This document shows positions 1 to 7,948 of a stretch of 34,840 nucleotides of DNA, piece after piece. The stretch covers positions 1-34,840 of the forward strand of contig JAPLCQ010000045.1 of assembly GCA_026392115.1 (NCBI GenBank), read 5' to 3'. The stretch's first letter is position 1. Each line of letters starts with the position of its first letter. The stretch is from Armatimonadota bacterium. Lineage in GTDB: Bacteria; Armatimonadota; Chthonomonadetes; Chthonomonadales; CAJBBX01. Made by a program: the position numbers and the translations under genes. The notes below the pieces were generated by a model that saw only the letters and a list, made by a program, of their open reading frames with translations, had not been told where the DNA came from and searched no databases.

Positions 1-1
1 C

Positions 2-145
2 TTCGTGCCCACCGAGCTTCGCCTGCTCTTCACGGCGGCCGGCCTCCGCGTCGACCAGATCTGGGGCGGCACCGCCGGCTCCTGGAACAAGCAGCCCATC
101 GACCTCGACGAGTACGAGATCATGGTCCTGGGAGGGCGGGAGTGA
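2..145 (+). CDS. C-terminal end of a SAM-dependent methyltransferase (partial)
   Basis: Only the last 47 codons are inside the window; the frame is open from base 2 and ends in TGA. The peptide begins FVPTELRLLFTAAGLRVDQI and ends in EYEIMVLGGRE. A helix of the type 'T-x-E-L-R-x-L-x-x-A-A-G-L-R-V' followed by a strand ending in 'E-x-M-V-L' is the usual C-terminal half of class I small-molecule methyltransferases (Methyltransf_11/25 type). There the last strand pair completes the Rossmann-like sheet. The SAM-binding motifs lie upstream of the window, so the substrate cannot be told. Codon use is strongly GC3-rich like the host genes. The fold is fairly sure, the function is open. Confidence 0.6.
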   Translation, partial: FVPTELRLLFTAAGLRVDQIWGGTAGSWNKQPIDLDEYEIMVLGGRE

Positions 146-173
146 GGGACGGGGGGCGTCGCCCCTGGATGCC

Positions 174-311
174 CTACCGGCGAGTCCTGTCGGCCCTTGC
201 ACTGGCAACGCAGACGACCAGCGTCAGCGCCGTGCCCAGCCCACTGATGATCGGCCCGGTCCCGAGGCCCTTAGCCGCCGCCCCGCGCACCACCAGAATG
301 TCGTTAAGCAT
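174..311 (-). CDS. Small single-pass membrane protein (45 aa)
   Basis: A short frame starts at ATG 311 and is preceded by GAGGGGG with seven bases before the start codon, a very good ribosome binding site. The product begins MLNDILVVRGAAAKGLGTG, continues with a hydrophobic helix (about residues 20-36) and ends in a basic tail ADRTRR. This looks like a small inner-membrane peptide with a cytoplasmic positive tail. No family was recognised. It sits alone between the methyltransferase end and a repeat palindrome. The good Shine-Dalgarno and the sharp hydrophobic/basic pattern support it. A chance frame in GC-rich DNA is the alternative. Confidence 0.4.
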   Translation of the reverse strand: MLNDILVVRGAAAKGLGTGPIISGLGTALTLVVCVASARADRTRR

Positions 312-337
312 CTCGTGCCCCCTCTGGTTGTGAGGAG

Positions 338-388
338 GTAGGGGCGGGTTTCAAACCCGCCCCTACGGGGTTTCAAACCCGCCCCTAC
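338..388. repeat. REP-like palindrome, one and a half copies
   Basis: Positions 338-351 (GTAGGGGCGGGTTT) and 353-366 form a perfect 14-bp inverted repeat around a single C. Positions 368-388 repeat the central and right half (GGGTTTCAAACCC plus GCCCCTAC). The structure is intergenic and resembles the short interspersed palindromes scattered through many environmental GC-rich genomes. It can fold into a strong hairpin in RNA or single-stranded DNA. It lies directly 5' of the short frame at 402-566 and may have removed the start of that gene. Confidence 0.75.
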
Positions 389-401
389 GGCGTTGCCGCC
401 G

Positions 402-566
402 TTGACGCCGTCGGCGCCCCAACTGCACAGCCCGGATGGTGTCGATCTGGGCCTCGTGCGGTGGTTCCTCGGCCTGACGCCCGAACAACGGCTGGAGACC
501 CTCCAGAACTTCGTCGACTTCGTCGTAGAAGCCCGGAATGCACACGAAGCCGGCACGATTCGCTGA
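402..566 (+). pseudogene. Short, probably 5'-truncated conserved protein
   Basis: A plus-strand frame reads DGVDLGLVRWFLGLTPEQR and goes on with LETLQNFVDFVVEARNAHEA before TGA. The pattern 'V-D-L-x-L-x-R-W-x-L-x-L-T-P-x-x-R-L-x-x-L-Q-x-x-V-D' resembles small conserved proteins encoded beside nucleotidyltransferase-like genes in many bacteria. No such partner gene is visible here. The earliest usable start is a TTG at 402 with no ribosome binding site, and a repeat palindrome ends only 14 bases earlier. I read it as the remaining part of a gene cut by the repeat. A genuine short gene is possible. Confidence 0.4.
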
Positions 567-579
567 CCTCCTGCGCCCG

Positions 580-1641
580 CTATCCGGCGTTTGCCGCTGC
601 CAGTAGCCGCTCGGCGTTGCCGTGCAGGATGGCTTCGGCTTCGGCGGGGCCGTAACCCAGGGCCTCGCAGCCGTCGCGGATGCCTTTCAAGTCCTCATAC
701 ATCATCAATGTATAGCGGGCCTCGACCTCGGCGGGCTCGCGCTCTTTGTTGAAGTGGAACGGGAGGCTGGTGCGGTTGACGTAGCTGGAACCGTGGGTCT
801 GGCGTCGGCCTCGGAGGTATAGCACCGGGTTGTCGGAGCCGTAAAGGAGCCGCTTGGGGCCGATGTGCTCCAGCGCCAGCCGATGCACGTCGGCGTTGAC
901 CACGGCGGAGGTGTCGAAGAAGAGCCCCTCGTCCTCGGCCAACGGCAGGAGCCCTTGCAGCGCATGGGGCTCGGTGTAGCAGCGGCCCAGATGGGCGATG
1001 ACGAGGGTGATGCGCGGGTATCGGCGGCGTATCTCCCGCACCTCGCGCAGGTTGTCCGGGTGGCCCAGGCGGTCGGCCTTGGGGACGTGCAGGGTCACCC
1101 AGGCTCGGCGCTGATCGAGCGCCTCCAACTGGTGGTGGGGCAGGTAGTCGAAGATGCTCGCCTCGATATGCCGGTCGCGGCCCGAGCGATCCAGGCTGAT
1201 CATGGCGTAGTAGGGCTTCACGCCCTTGACGCCGGGTTGGCTGAGGAGCCAGTCGACCTGCTCGGCGCGCCAGGAGGGGCGCACCACGGCCAGCGAGCGC
1301 CAACCGCGCGCCAACGCCTCGGTGCGGACGTACTCGTTCCCGCCCTCGATCTCGCACCCGAGGCTGGGCCAGCCGAAGCAGAGGCACGAGACCTCGCGGC
1401 CGGGGAAGACCGTGCGGTAGCAGCGCTCCGTGGCGGGCGCGTCCTGCATGTCCTGCAGCTCCATCACCCAGTAGGATCGCTTCATCTCCTCGGTGATGGT
1501 CTCGAGGCGGTAGTCCGGGTCCAGCACGTGGACATGCGCGTCGGTGATGGCAGGCGGCGCCCATCCCTCCAGGTGCTCCTCCCAGAAGGCGCGGTCGACG
1601 TCGGTGTAGACGTGCGGACCCACCAGCGGGACGGCGCTCAT
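580..1641 (-). CDS. Amidohydrolase family 2 protein
   Basis: A 353-residue protein, the normal length for the ACMSD/amidohydrolase-2 (PF04909) group of cytoplasmic metal-dependent TIM-barrel hydrolases and decarboxylases. Visible landmarks are the first-strand metal motif DAHVH (residues 34-38), a HLGR motif after a hydrophobic strand (ITLVIAHLGR), and LLYGSDNPV near the C-terminus, where the Asp is the usual strand-8 metal ligand. The ATG at 1641 overlaps the stop of the upstream isomerase-like gene (ATGA), so the two are translationally coupled and this is the last gene of the leftward set. In such operons these enzymes act on lactones or small carboxylic intermediates of sugar catabolism. 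The exact substrate is not readable. Confidence 0.85.
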   Translation of the reverse strand: MSAVPLVGPHVYTDVDRAFWEEHLEGWAPPAITDAHVHVLDPDYRLETITEEMKRSYWVMELQDMQDAPATERCYRTVFPGREVSCLCFGWPSLGCEIEGGNEYVRTEALARGWRSLAVVRPSWRAEQVDWLLSQPGVKGVKPYYAMISLDRSGRDRHIEASIFDYLPHHQLEALDQRRAWVTLHVPKADRLGHPDNLREVREIRRRYPRITLVIAHLGRCYTEPHALQGLLPLAEDEGLFFDTSAVVNADVHRLALEHIGPKRLLYGSDNPVLYLRGRRQTHGSSYVNRTSLPFHFNKEREPAEVEARYTLMMYEDLKGIRDGCEALGYGPAEAEAILHGNAERLLAAANAG

Positions 1642-3041
1642 CGGCCCGCCTCGACCAGCCGGAACTCCAGCCCGGCGATGCGCGCGAACTCGGCCAGCGC
1701 CTCGTGGTGGATGCCCGGCATCAGCGCGCAGTGGTGCGTGCCGCCCAGTTGCGAGTAGGTCTCCAGGAAGCGCGACACCGGCGCCTGGGGTCGGACCCAG
1801 GAGCGGATCCAGTCGAGCCGGGCCGGGTGCGTCCCGTCCTCCAGCACCTCGACCTCGGCTGCGATGAGCCGGAAGCTCTCGTCGGGGCCGGGGCTCAGGT
1901 TCACCAACGTGGCCGGGCCCGGGCGCAGGGCGCAGGCGAGCGTGGCCGGGTTCTGGGCCGGGCTGAAGGGGTAGGCCTTCTCGTAGAGGCGCGGGGTGGC
2001 GGCCGCGGACGCGGGGTTCACCTCGCCCATGTGGCTGAGGAAGAGGCCGTCGCCCTGCCAGTCGGCGCAGAACATCTCGGTGAAGGTGACGCCCTCCCAG
2101 CCCGCCAACAGCGCGCCCACCAGCGCGGCGGTGAGCAGGTCGCCCTCGCCCGCGTAGCCCACGTCACGGGCCATGGCTTTGCAGCACTCGAGGAAGGGTA
2201 CCGTACAGACCGGGCCGTCGGCCTGCACGAAGGCCTGGAAGTTGACGCTGAACGCACCGTAGCCGCCCGCCACCAGCGCCCTGCGGAGGCCGAGACCCAC
2301 GCGGACGGAGGTGCGATGGACGTCGACGGGCAGGTCCGCGTCGAATGCCGCCCGGTCGGCGGCCACCTCGGCGTCGATCTCCTCGTCGGTCACGGCGGCC
2401 GCGAAGGGAGCCAGAGCATCGGGGGCGATCTCGCACGTCTCGATGCCGAGGCGCCGGCGGAGCGTCTCCTCCTCCACGGCGAAGTCGCCCATGCCGGCGA
2501 AGGGGAAGCCGACCCGCAGCGCGCGCATGGAGCCGAAGCGCCGGGCCGCCAGCGCCGCGCGCGCCAGTTCGGCGGTGCGCCGCAGGGGCTCGGGGTCGCT
2601 CAGGTGGCCGGCGACGACGCGATAGGCAACGCCCCGACGCCGGAGCATGGCGGCCAGGTCCTGCACGCCGTGGATGCCGTGGTTGGCCAGCAGCAGCGCC
2701 GGGTCCACATGGCGCCCGAAGTCGGCATCCGGCGTGGTGTCGAGCATGACGATGGGCTTGCCGCAGGCCGCCAGCGCGTCGACCGACTCCAGCGAGGGCG
2801 AGTAGGCCAGATGGAGCGTCACCACCAGGTCCACGTCGGCCGCGACCAGATCCGCCACAGCCGCCTCGAACTCCGGGCGGACCGTGCAGAGCGGCGCCTC
2901 GCTGACCCGCAGTCCGGCGCCGCGGAGCGACTGGGCCGCCTCGGCGGCGAAGGCGGCGACCTGGGGCCGCAGGTCCGGGAGGCATTCGTCGTAGAGGGCC
3001 AGGTAGAGCAGCAGCAGGCCCGCGTGGGGAGTGGCTGACAT
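1638..3041 (-). CDS. L-fucose/L-arabinose isomerase-like protein
   Basis: The product is 467 residues and begins MSATPHAGLLLLYLALYDE. The chosen start is ATG 3041, six bases after the upstream aminotransferase stop. An in-frame extension further upstream runs through that gene and is rejected. The N-terminal half alternates strands and helices in the way of the FucI/AraA N-terminal domain (segments with VDLVVTLHLAYSPSLE and GKPIVMLDTTPDADFG). The C-terminal half contains AMARDVGYAGEGDLLTAAL, typical of the active-site-proximal part of L-fucose isomerase-related proteins. These enzymes interconvert aldoses and ketoses with Mn2+, but many relatives of this group are uncharacterised. It is coupled to the amidohydrolase by a 4-base overlap. 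Confidence 0.75.
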   Translation of the reverse strand: MSATPHAGLLLLYLALYDECLPDLRPQVAAFAAEAAQSLRGAGLRVSEAPLCTVRPEFEAAVADLVAADVDLVVTLHLAYSPSLESVDALAACGKPIVMLDTTPDADFGRHVDPALLLANHGIHGVQDLAAMLRRRGVAYRVVAGHLSDPEPLRRTAELARAALAARRFGSMRALRVGFPFAGMGDFAVEEETLRRRLGIETCEIAPDALAPFAAAVTDEEIDAEVAADRAAFDADLPVDVHRTSVRVGLGLRRALVAGGYGAFSVNFQAFVQADGPVCTVPFLECCKAMARDVGYAGEGDLLTAALVGALLAGWEGVTFTEMFCADWQGDGLFLSHMGEVNPASAAATPRLYEKAYPFSPAQNPATLACALRPGPATLVNLSPGPDESFRLIAAEVEVLEDGTHPARLDWIRSWVRPQAPVSRFLETYSQLGGTHHCALMPGIHHEALAEFARIAGLEFRLVEAGR

Positions 3042-3046
3042 GGGGC

Positions 3047-4615
3047 TTAGCCTTTCTTGCCGAGGGCGGTCCGCAGTAGCTCGATGAAGCGGTCCATGAT
3101 GGCCTCGTCGGCGATGAGCGGCAGCTTGGTCAGCACGATGGGCGGGCAGTCGGCCTTGTAGGCCTGCACGGTCAGGTCGATGCCCAGGGCCTCTGTGCGC
3201 GCCACGAACGCCTGCGCGCCGGCCAGGTTGTGGAAGCGCAGGGCGGACATGTGGCGGCTCCCCTCGACGCCGGCCAACGTGCTGGGGTACTCGGTCACCA
3301 GCGCGCGCAGGCGTGCCTCGTAGGCGTCGCCGGTCTCGCGCAACCGGGCCTCGTTGGCCGTGGCCCACTTCAGGCTCACGAGGTAGGTGAGCGAGGCCAG
3401 CTCCTCCTGACCGTTGGTCACCAGCGCGCCGAACTGGCAGAGGTTGTCCATGGCGGCGCTGAAGAGGAGCCGCGACGCCGCGTACTCGCCGTTACCGAAG
3501 CCCTTGCCCAGCACCACGAAGGTCGGCTTCAGCCCGATCTCGCGGTAGAGCAGCACGCCCGGCGCCCAGAGGCAGCTCTGGATCTCGTCGCAGACGGTGG
3601 GCACGTCGTGCGCGGCGCAGAGTTCGTAGGCGCGGCGCAGGAACTCGGGGGTCAGCGCCCGGGCGCCGTAGTTCATCATGATGATCTCGTGGAAGAAGGC
3701 CGCGATCTTCGTCTCGCCGCCCTCGTACCGCGCGAAGGCCGCCTCCAGGTCCTCCACCCGGTTGGGCCGGATGGCGCAGACCTTCATCAGCCCCAGCTCC
3801 TCCATCTTCGCCGAGAGGCCCGGCCAGAGCCCCCGCAACGCCTGCACGAAGGCGGTGGTGCCGTGGTAGTTGCCGCAGGGCTTGCCGTCGTCGTCCGCGA
3901 TGACCATGAAGACCGGCGTCTTGCCCGCGTACTCCGGCGGGCGCGCCCCCTCCTGCGAGAGGTAGAAGCGCCCCATGCACATCTTGAAGGCCGCCTCGCC
4001 GGCCAGGCTGCCGGTCTGCAGGTTCAGGACGCGGTTGATGACCCGCGGGTCCTCGTTTGACAGGATGGGTCCCAGGTCGTCGTCGCCGAAGGGGTCGAGG
4101 TCGTTGGCCAGGCGGACCAGGCGCTCCTCCAGCAGGCGGGTGATGTGGCCGCGCGTGTTGTTGTGCGTGGCGTTGGAGACGCCCAGCGTTCGGGCCACGT
4201 CGAGGAGCGCGAAGCCGGGGAACTCGTGGCCCAGAGGCACGTGGTAGTGCTCCGACTTGGTGGTGAGATAGGTGCGGCCATCCTCGCCGATACGCACGCA
4301 GCCCAGCGTGGAGACCGGCGCGGCCGCGGTGCGCGTGGCGGCGTTGAAGCCCCGCGTGGAGGCCCCTCGGGCCGAGGAGGCGAGCGCGGGTAGCGGATCG
4401 CCGGAGCCCACGCCCGCCACGGCGTCCAGCACCAGTTCGTGGTGGTCCGTAGGGTAGAAGTCCACCGGACCCAGCGCCAGGTCCGACAGGTCGCCGGGCT
4501 CCTCACCGGTCAGGCGGCAACGCCCCGCGATGGCCGCGTCAACGAACGCGCGCCCCACCAGGTCGGCCAGCGAAGCCGATACCTGCACAAACGGATCATC
4601 CCTGCGACCGGCCAT
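3047..4615 (-). CDS. Class III PLP-dependent aminotransferase
   Basis: The product is 522 residues from ATG 4615, which is preceded by GGAGG eight bases upstream. Class III aminotransferase signatures are clear. HNNTRGH lies in the region before the cofactor pocket, and CDEIQ (residues 342-346) contains the Asp that binds the pyridine nitrogen. VVLGKGFGNG follows, with Lys371 as the Schiff-base lysine. The protein is about 70-90 residues longer than typical family members, mostly because of an N-terminal extension. Known relatives transfer amino groups between amino-sugars, omega-amino acids or semialdehydes and 2-oxoacids. Together with the neighbouring isomerase-like gene and the sugar transporter this suggests use of an amino-sugar or a polyol-derived aldehyde. 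The substrate is inference only. Confidence 0.85.
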   Translation of the reverse strand: MAGRRDDPFVQVSASLADLVGRAFVDAAIAGRCRLTGEEPGDLSDLALGPVDFYPTDHHELVLDAVAGVGSGDPLPALASSARGASTRGFNAATRTAAAPVSTLGCVRIGEDGRTYLTTKSEHYHVPLGHEFPGFALLDVARTLGVSNATHNNTRGHITRLLEERLVRLANDLDPFGDDDLGPILSNEDPRVINRVLNLQTGSLAGEAAFKMCMGRFYLSQEGARPPEYAGKTPVFMVIADDDGKPCGNYHGTTAFVQALRGLWPGLSAKMEELGLMKVCAIRPNRVEDLEAAFARYEGGETKIAAFFHEIIMMNYGARALTPEFLRRAYELCAAHDVPTVCDEIQSCLWAPGVLLYREIGLKPTFVVLGKGFGNGEYAASRLLFSAAMDNLCQFGALVTNGQEELASLTYLVSLKWATANEARLRETGDAYEARLRALVTEYPSTLAGVEGSRHMSALRFHNLAGAQAFVARTEALGIDLTVQAYKADCPPIVLTKLPLIADEAIMDRFIELLRTALGKKG

Positions 4616-4626
4616 GGCGGCGCCTC
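4611..4626. repeat. 16-bp direct repeat, copy A
   Basis: The 16 bases gccatggcggcgcctc occur here, covering the start codon and ribosome binding site of the aminotransferase gene, and again at 5667-5682 over the start of the Rpn-family gene. The segment between the copies is the Rpn gene plus about 110 bases, so the pair brackets a unit that looks inserted in the operon. Confidence 0.6.
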
Positions 4627-4735
4627 CAGTTCTGCGTTTGGCCGGCGGATCGCGCCGCTTCGCGCGAACCGTCAGCGCAGGGCAGTTCGACGCGCGCCGC
4701 CCGGATACCTGCCGCCGCGCCCGGGCCAGCACCGG

Positions 4736-5671
4736 CTACAGGGCGTAGACGCGCCTCAGCTCTGCCGGCGAAGATACGGTGGTCAGGGCGTCCTTCACAC
4801 GCATGAGGGTTTCAAGGCTATCGATGCGGCTGAGCTCCTCCATCTGCTCAAGGCCCGGCTTGCCGAAGCGCAACTCCAGGCCGAGCTGGAGCCCCTCGAG
4901 CAGACCCTCTCGCCTGCCCCGCTCCATGGCCTTCATCTCGAATCTCGACATGTATTTCATGTTTGGTTCATCCTCTTCCTCGCCCACCTCGCTCCAGAAC
5001 CGGTCGTCGAGCTCCTCCGGCAGTTCGAGTACCCAGTCCATGAACGTCATCAGCGCCGACGCCTGATCTTGTGATACCCCCATTCGCCGCATGTCACGGT
5101 AGAGCGCCTTGCGCCGGGCGAAGCGCGTCTCCGGCTGCCGACCCGCCTGTACGGCCGCCAGATGCGCTGCGACGGCGATCCCGAACGGGTTGCCGCCCTC
5201 GAACAACTCCTCGGGCCGGTCCGCCCAGTCGGTCAGCTTGACTACCGGGTAGTCAAGGCGGGCCGAGCACCTCCACCGCGTGTACCCAAAGCCGGTCGGG
5301 CGCCACCCCGGCTCGGCGTCGGCGAGAACCGCCAGGCTCACCGGCTCCCGATCGAATCGGTCGAATATCCGCAGGTGGTACCTGTACATACGTCGCGCGA
5401 AGGCCCGATCGCGCTGGGCCTGCACTTCGATGTGGACCAACACCCACGTCTGCGAGCCGTCGCGTAGCGCCACCTCGGCCAGTTGGTCTACGGCCCTGGA
5501 CCCGGCCCTCGCCCCGCGCGTCGCCTGGTCGAACTCCTTGTCCAAGAAGCGCGGGCGCACATTCCAGTCGATATCGTCGTAGGCCTCGGGCACGAACAGC
5601 TGCAGGAACTCGGGGAAGAGCGCCTCAAGGATCGTCTTCCACGGGCTGTCGAAGTTCCGGCGAGATGCCAT
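4736..5671 (-). CDS. Rpn-family PD-(D/E)XK nuclease with DUF4351-like tail
   Basis: A 311-residue protein of the Rpn (recombination-promoting nuclease / putative transposase) type. The N-terminal domain starts with SPWKTILEALFPEFLQLF and holds the nuclease core: D in AVDQLAEVAL, then VLVHIEVQAQRDRAFARRMY, where the E-V-Q is the (D/E)XK-like part with Gln in place of Lys, as in many Rpn relatives. The C-terminal 60 residues (GLQLGLELRFGKPGLEQMEE) match the DUF4351 coiled region. ATG 5671 is chosen because GAGG lies seven bases upstream; an ATG at 5692 is possible but its G-run is too close. It interrupts an otherwise metabolic gene set and is bracketed by a 16-bp repeat. Family members cut DNA and may be selfish; no role in sugar metabolism is expected. 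Confidence 0.8.
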   Translation of the reverse strand: MASRRNFDSPWKTILEALFPEFLQLFVPEAYDDIDWNVRPRFLDKEFDQATRGARAGSRAVDQLAEVALRDGSQTWVLVHIEVQAQRDRAFARRMYRYHLRIFDRFDREPVSLAVLADAEPGWRPTGFGYTRWRCSARLDYPVVKLTDWADRPEELFEGGNPFGIAVAAHLAAVQAGRQPETRFARRKALYRDMRRMGVSQDQASALMTFMDWVLELPEELDDRFWSEVGEEEDEPNMKYMSRFEMKAMERGRREGLLEGLQLGLELRFGKPGLEQMEELSRIDSLETLMRVKDALTTVSSPAELRRVYAL

Positions 5672-5682
5672 GGCGGCGCCTC
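5667..5682. repeat. 16-bp direct repeat, copy B
   Basis: This is the second exact copy of the repeat at 4611-4626. It covers the ribosome binding site and ATG of the Rpn-family gene. The two copies place identical translation-start regions in front of two adjacent genes, which suggests duplication during insertion. Confidence 0.6.
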
Positions 5683-5695
5683 GCTCTCGCATCCC

Positions 5696-6652
5696 CTACT
5701 TCGTCGCGGCGTCCACGGTGGACTGGTCGACGACCTGCGTGTCGGTCTTCACGATGGGCCCTACGGCCCGGCCCTTCAGCTTCGCCTCGATGGTCTCGAT
5801 GGACTTCGCGCCCATCCTGCGCGGGAAGACCACCAGCGTGGCCGTCAGGTCGCCCTTCTTCACGTCGGCCAGCGCGTCCGGATTGCCGTCCAGCCCGATG
5901 GTGAAGAGCTTCTTGCCCGCCTGCTTGGCTGCCTGCGCCGCGCCCTGCGCCATGGCGTCGGAGCAGCCGAAGACCAGGTCGAGGTCCGGGTACTTCTGCA
6001 GGAACTCGCTGGTCCGGTCCGCGCCCTCCTTGCGGAGCCAGTTGGCCGACTGCGACGCCACCACCTGGACCTGCGTCCCCTCCAGCGCGCCGCGGAAGCC
6101 GCCCGCCCGCTGGTCGGTATGCGTGCCCGCGGTCCCCTGCAGGATGGCCACCTTGCCCCGGGCCGCGCCGCCGTACTTCGCCTTCAGCAGCTCCACCGCC
6201 TTCTCGCCGCACTTGCGGCCGCCGGCCTCCTCCTCGTAGCCCACGTAGGCCTCCACCTTGCCCGACGGCACCGCCGAGATGGAGTTGTGGACGAAGATGG
6301 GCACGCCCGCGTCGTTGGCCTTCTTCACCGCCTGGGTCAGCGCCTCGTCGTTCACCGCGCAGATGGTGATGGCGCTGACGCCGCGCTGCAGGCTGTCCTG
6401 CACCTTCGCCACCTGATCGGCCGAGTTGGTCTCCTTGTCCGGCTCCAGGTGGCTGAACTCCCAGCCGCGGGCTTTGGCGGCCTCCTCGGCGCCCTTTACG
6501 AACTCCTGGTGGAAGACGCTGGTGAGCGCCGGCGAGATCACCACCACCGAGACCCTGCCCGCGGGCTTGGCGCCGTCGTCCTTGCCCGGCTGGGAGCAAC
6601 CCGCCAGGACCGCCGCAGCCAGGAGCGCAACCGGACCCAAGAGCCGTTTCAT
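5696..6652 (-). CDS. Sugar ABC transporter substrate-binding lipoprotein
   Basis: The product is 318 residues with a lipoprotein signal peptide, MKRLLGPVALLAAAVLAGCS; the lipobox LAGC puts the lipid-anchored Cys at residue 19. The mature part is a type I periplasmic binding protein (Peripla_BP_4, RbsB-like). SVVVISPALTSVFHQEF forms the first strand and ligand loop, GVSAITICAVNDEAL the second, LDLVFGCSDAMAQGAAQA the hinge-domain motif, and GLDGNPDALADV the late Gly-Asp-Gly ligand motif. It captures a monosaccharide or similar polyol outside the membrane and delivers it to the permease encoded just upstream with one base between the genes. The exact sugar cannot be read. Confidence 0.9.
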   Translation of the reverse strand: MKRLLGPVALLAAAVLAGCSQPGKDDGAKPAGRVSVVVISPALTSVFHQEFVKGAEEAAKARGWEFSHLEPDKETNSADQVAKVQDSLQRGVSAITICAVNDEALTQAVKKANDAGVPIFVHNSISAVPSGKVEAYVGYEEEAGGRKCGEKAVELLKAKYGGAARGKVAILQGTAGTHTDQRAGGFRGALEGTQVQVVASQSANWLRKEGADRTSEFLQKYPDLDLVFGCSDAMAQGAAQAAKQAGKKLFTIGLDGNPDALADVKKGDLTATLVVFPRRMGAKSIETIEAKLKGRAVGPIVKTDTQVVDQSTVDAATK

Positions 6653-6653
6653 G

Positions 6654-7658
6654 TCAGACCCGCCTCCTTCTCTTCTGGAACATGTCGATGGTGACCGCGG
6701 CGAAGATGATCCCGCCGATGGCCACGCGCTGGTAGTTGGAGTTCACCTGCATCAGGTTGAGGCCGTTGCGCACCAGGCCGATGAGGAGCGCCCCGGCCAG
6801 CGTGCCCGGCAGGTTCCCCTGCCCTCCGCTCAGGCTCGTGCCGCCGATGACCACCGCCGCGATGGCGTCCAGCTCCAGCCCGTCGCCGATGGTCGGCTCG
6901 GCGGCCCCCACGTAGCCCGTGTAGAGCATCCCCGCCAGGCCCGAGAGGAAGCCGCAGAGCCGGTAGCCGAAGAGCTTCACGCGGGCCGTGGGAACGCCCG
7001 AGAGCCGCGACGCCTCCTCGTTGGCGCCGACGCTGTAGAGGTACCGCCCCAGCCGCGTGCGCTGCATCACCAGGTGGCCTGCGGCGTAGAGCAGGGCCAT
7101 GAGCGCCACCATGGCCGGGAGCTTGAGGATGAGCGGCACGCCCTCGGCCACGTTCCCGCTGCCCGGCCAGAGGTAGGCCGCGGGCAGGTTGTAGATCGCG
7201 CCGCCGCCGCTCACCACGAAGGCCAGCCCCCGCGCCATGACCATGAGCGCCAGCGTGGCGATGAAGGGCGGAAGGCCCACGCGGGTGATGGCCGCGCCGT
7301 TGAGCAGTCCCAGCGCCGTGCCCAGCGCCAGCGTCAGAGCCACGCCGGACGCGCCGCCCCAGCCGTGGCGCGCCATGAGCACGGCGGGCACACAGGCCGC
7401 CAGCGCCGCCACGGAGCCCACCGAGAGGTCGATGCCGCCGGAGATGATCACGGTCGTCATGCCCACGGCCACGATGGCCACGATGGCGATCTGCGTCAGC
7501 ACGTTGCGGAAGTTGACCCACCCGCGGAACGAGGGCTCCAGCAGGGCGATGGCGACGTAGAGCCCCGCCAGCACGGCATAGACCCCGACCTCGCGCCACA
7601 TGGCGTGCGGGGCCGGCGTGCGTCGTGCGATGGAGGCCTGTTCGGAGGTCCGCTGCAT
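6654..7658 (-). CDS. Sugar ABC transporter permease, RbsC-type
   Basis: About 334 residues (ATG 7658; ATG 7667 is equally possible, neither has a strong ribosome binding site). It is a BPD_transp_2 (RbsC/XylH) permease with roughly eight to ten membrane helices. Diagnostic stretches are VGMTTVIISGGIDLSVGSVA in the early helices, LPPFIATLALMVMARGLAFV, and GLELDAIAAVVIGGTSLSGG near the C-terminus, which is the family signature close to the coupling loop. It forms the membrane channel for the binding protein downstream. The usual RbsA-type double ATPase gene is missing on both sides, so the transporter must borrow an ATPase or be incomplete. Confidence 0.9.
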   Translation of the reverse strand: MQRTSEQASIARRTPAPHAMWREVGVYAVLAGLYVAIALLEPSFRGWVNFRNVLTQIAIVAIVAVGMTTVIISGGIDLSVGSVAALAACVPAVLMARHGWGGASGVALTLALGTALGLLNGAAITRVGLPPFIATLALMVMARGLAFVVSGGGAIYNLPAAYLWPGSGNVAEGVPLILKLPAMVALMALLYAAGHLVMQRTRLGRYLYSVGANEEASRLSGVPTARVKLFGYRLCGFLSGLAGMLYTGYVGAAEPTIGDGLELDAIAAVVIGGTSLSGGQGNLPGTLAGALLIGLVRNGLNLMQVNSNYQRVAIGGIIFAAVTIDMFQKRRRRV

Positions 7659-7781
7659 AGCGCCCATAGTGTACGCCGCACGAGGCATTGAAGCCAACGG
7701 CAAGGGCGAAGGGAGGCGGGAGGCGTTTCCGGTTTGGCCGATGCCGCGGGAGTGACCCGTTGGGTGGCCCGCAAACGAAGA

Positions 7782-7799
7782 AGCCCCCTTGCGGGGGCT
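7782..7799 (-). terminator. Strong GC hairpin, terminator or attenuator for leftward transcription
   Basis: AGCCCCC (7782-7788) pairs perfectly with GGGGGCT (7793-7799) around a 4-base loop. On the minus strand the stem is followed by TTCTTCGTTTGC, a modest U-rich tail, so the orientation is leftward. It lies 120-140 bases upstream of the permease start. It could be an attenuator in the leader of the transporter operon or the terminator of a gene since lost from this spot. Confidence 0.55.
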
Positions 7800-7878
7800 C
7801 CTCGCGGTCCTGTAAGGGCCTGACGGGTGGGCTGTGAGGCCCAGCCTGCGGATCTAAGATCCTTGTTGGAGGACTCAT

Positions 7879-7898
7879 GCAGGCATCCATCCGATACA
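7879..7898 (+). repeat. 20-bp inverted repeat, left arm
   Basis: Bases 7879-7898 (GCAGGCATCCATCCGATACA) are the exact reverse complement of 8486-8505. Matching stops abruptly on both sides. The two arms enclose the Cas9-like start fragment and the small membrane protein, about 590 bases. Confidence 0.75.
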
Positions 7899-7948
7899 AT
7901 GGAAGTATAGCAGCCGCAGGCCGCACTGTCAACAGAGGAGACCGCGCC

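Noticed and set aside
3047-3368. Longer isomerase-like gene starting near 3368
   Set aside because: The extension lies inside the aminotransferase gene in another frame. ATG 3041 follows directly after that gene's stop and begins the conserved protein.
4439-5074. Long plus-strand frames opposite the metabolic genes
   Set aside because: They are mirror frames of GC3-rich leftward genes, without family features or ribosome binding sites.
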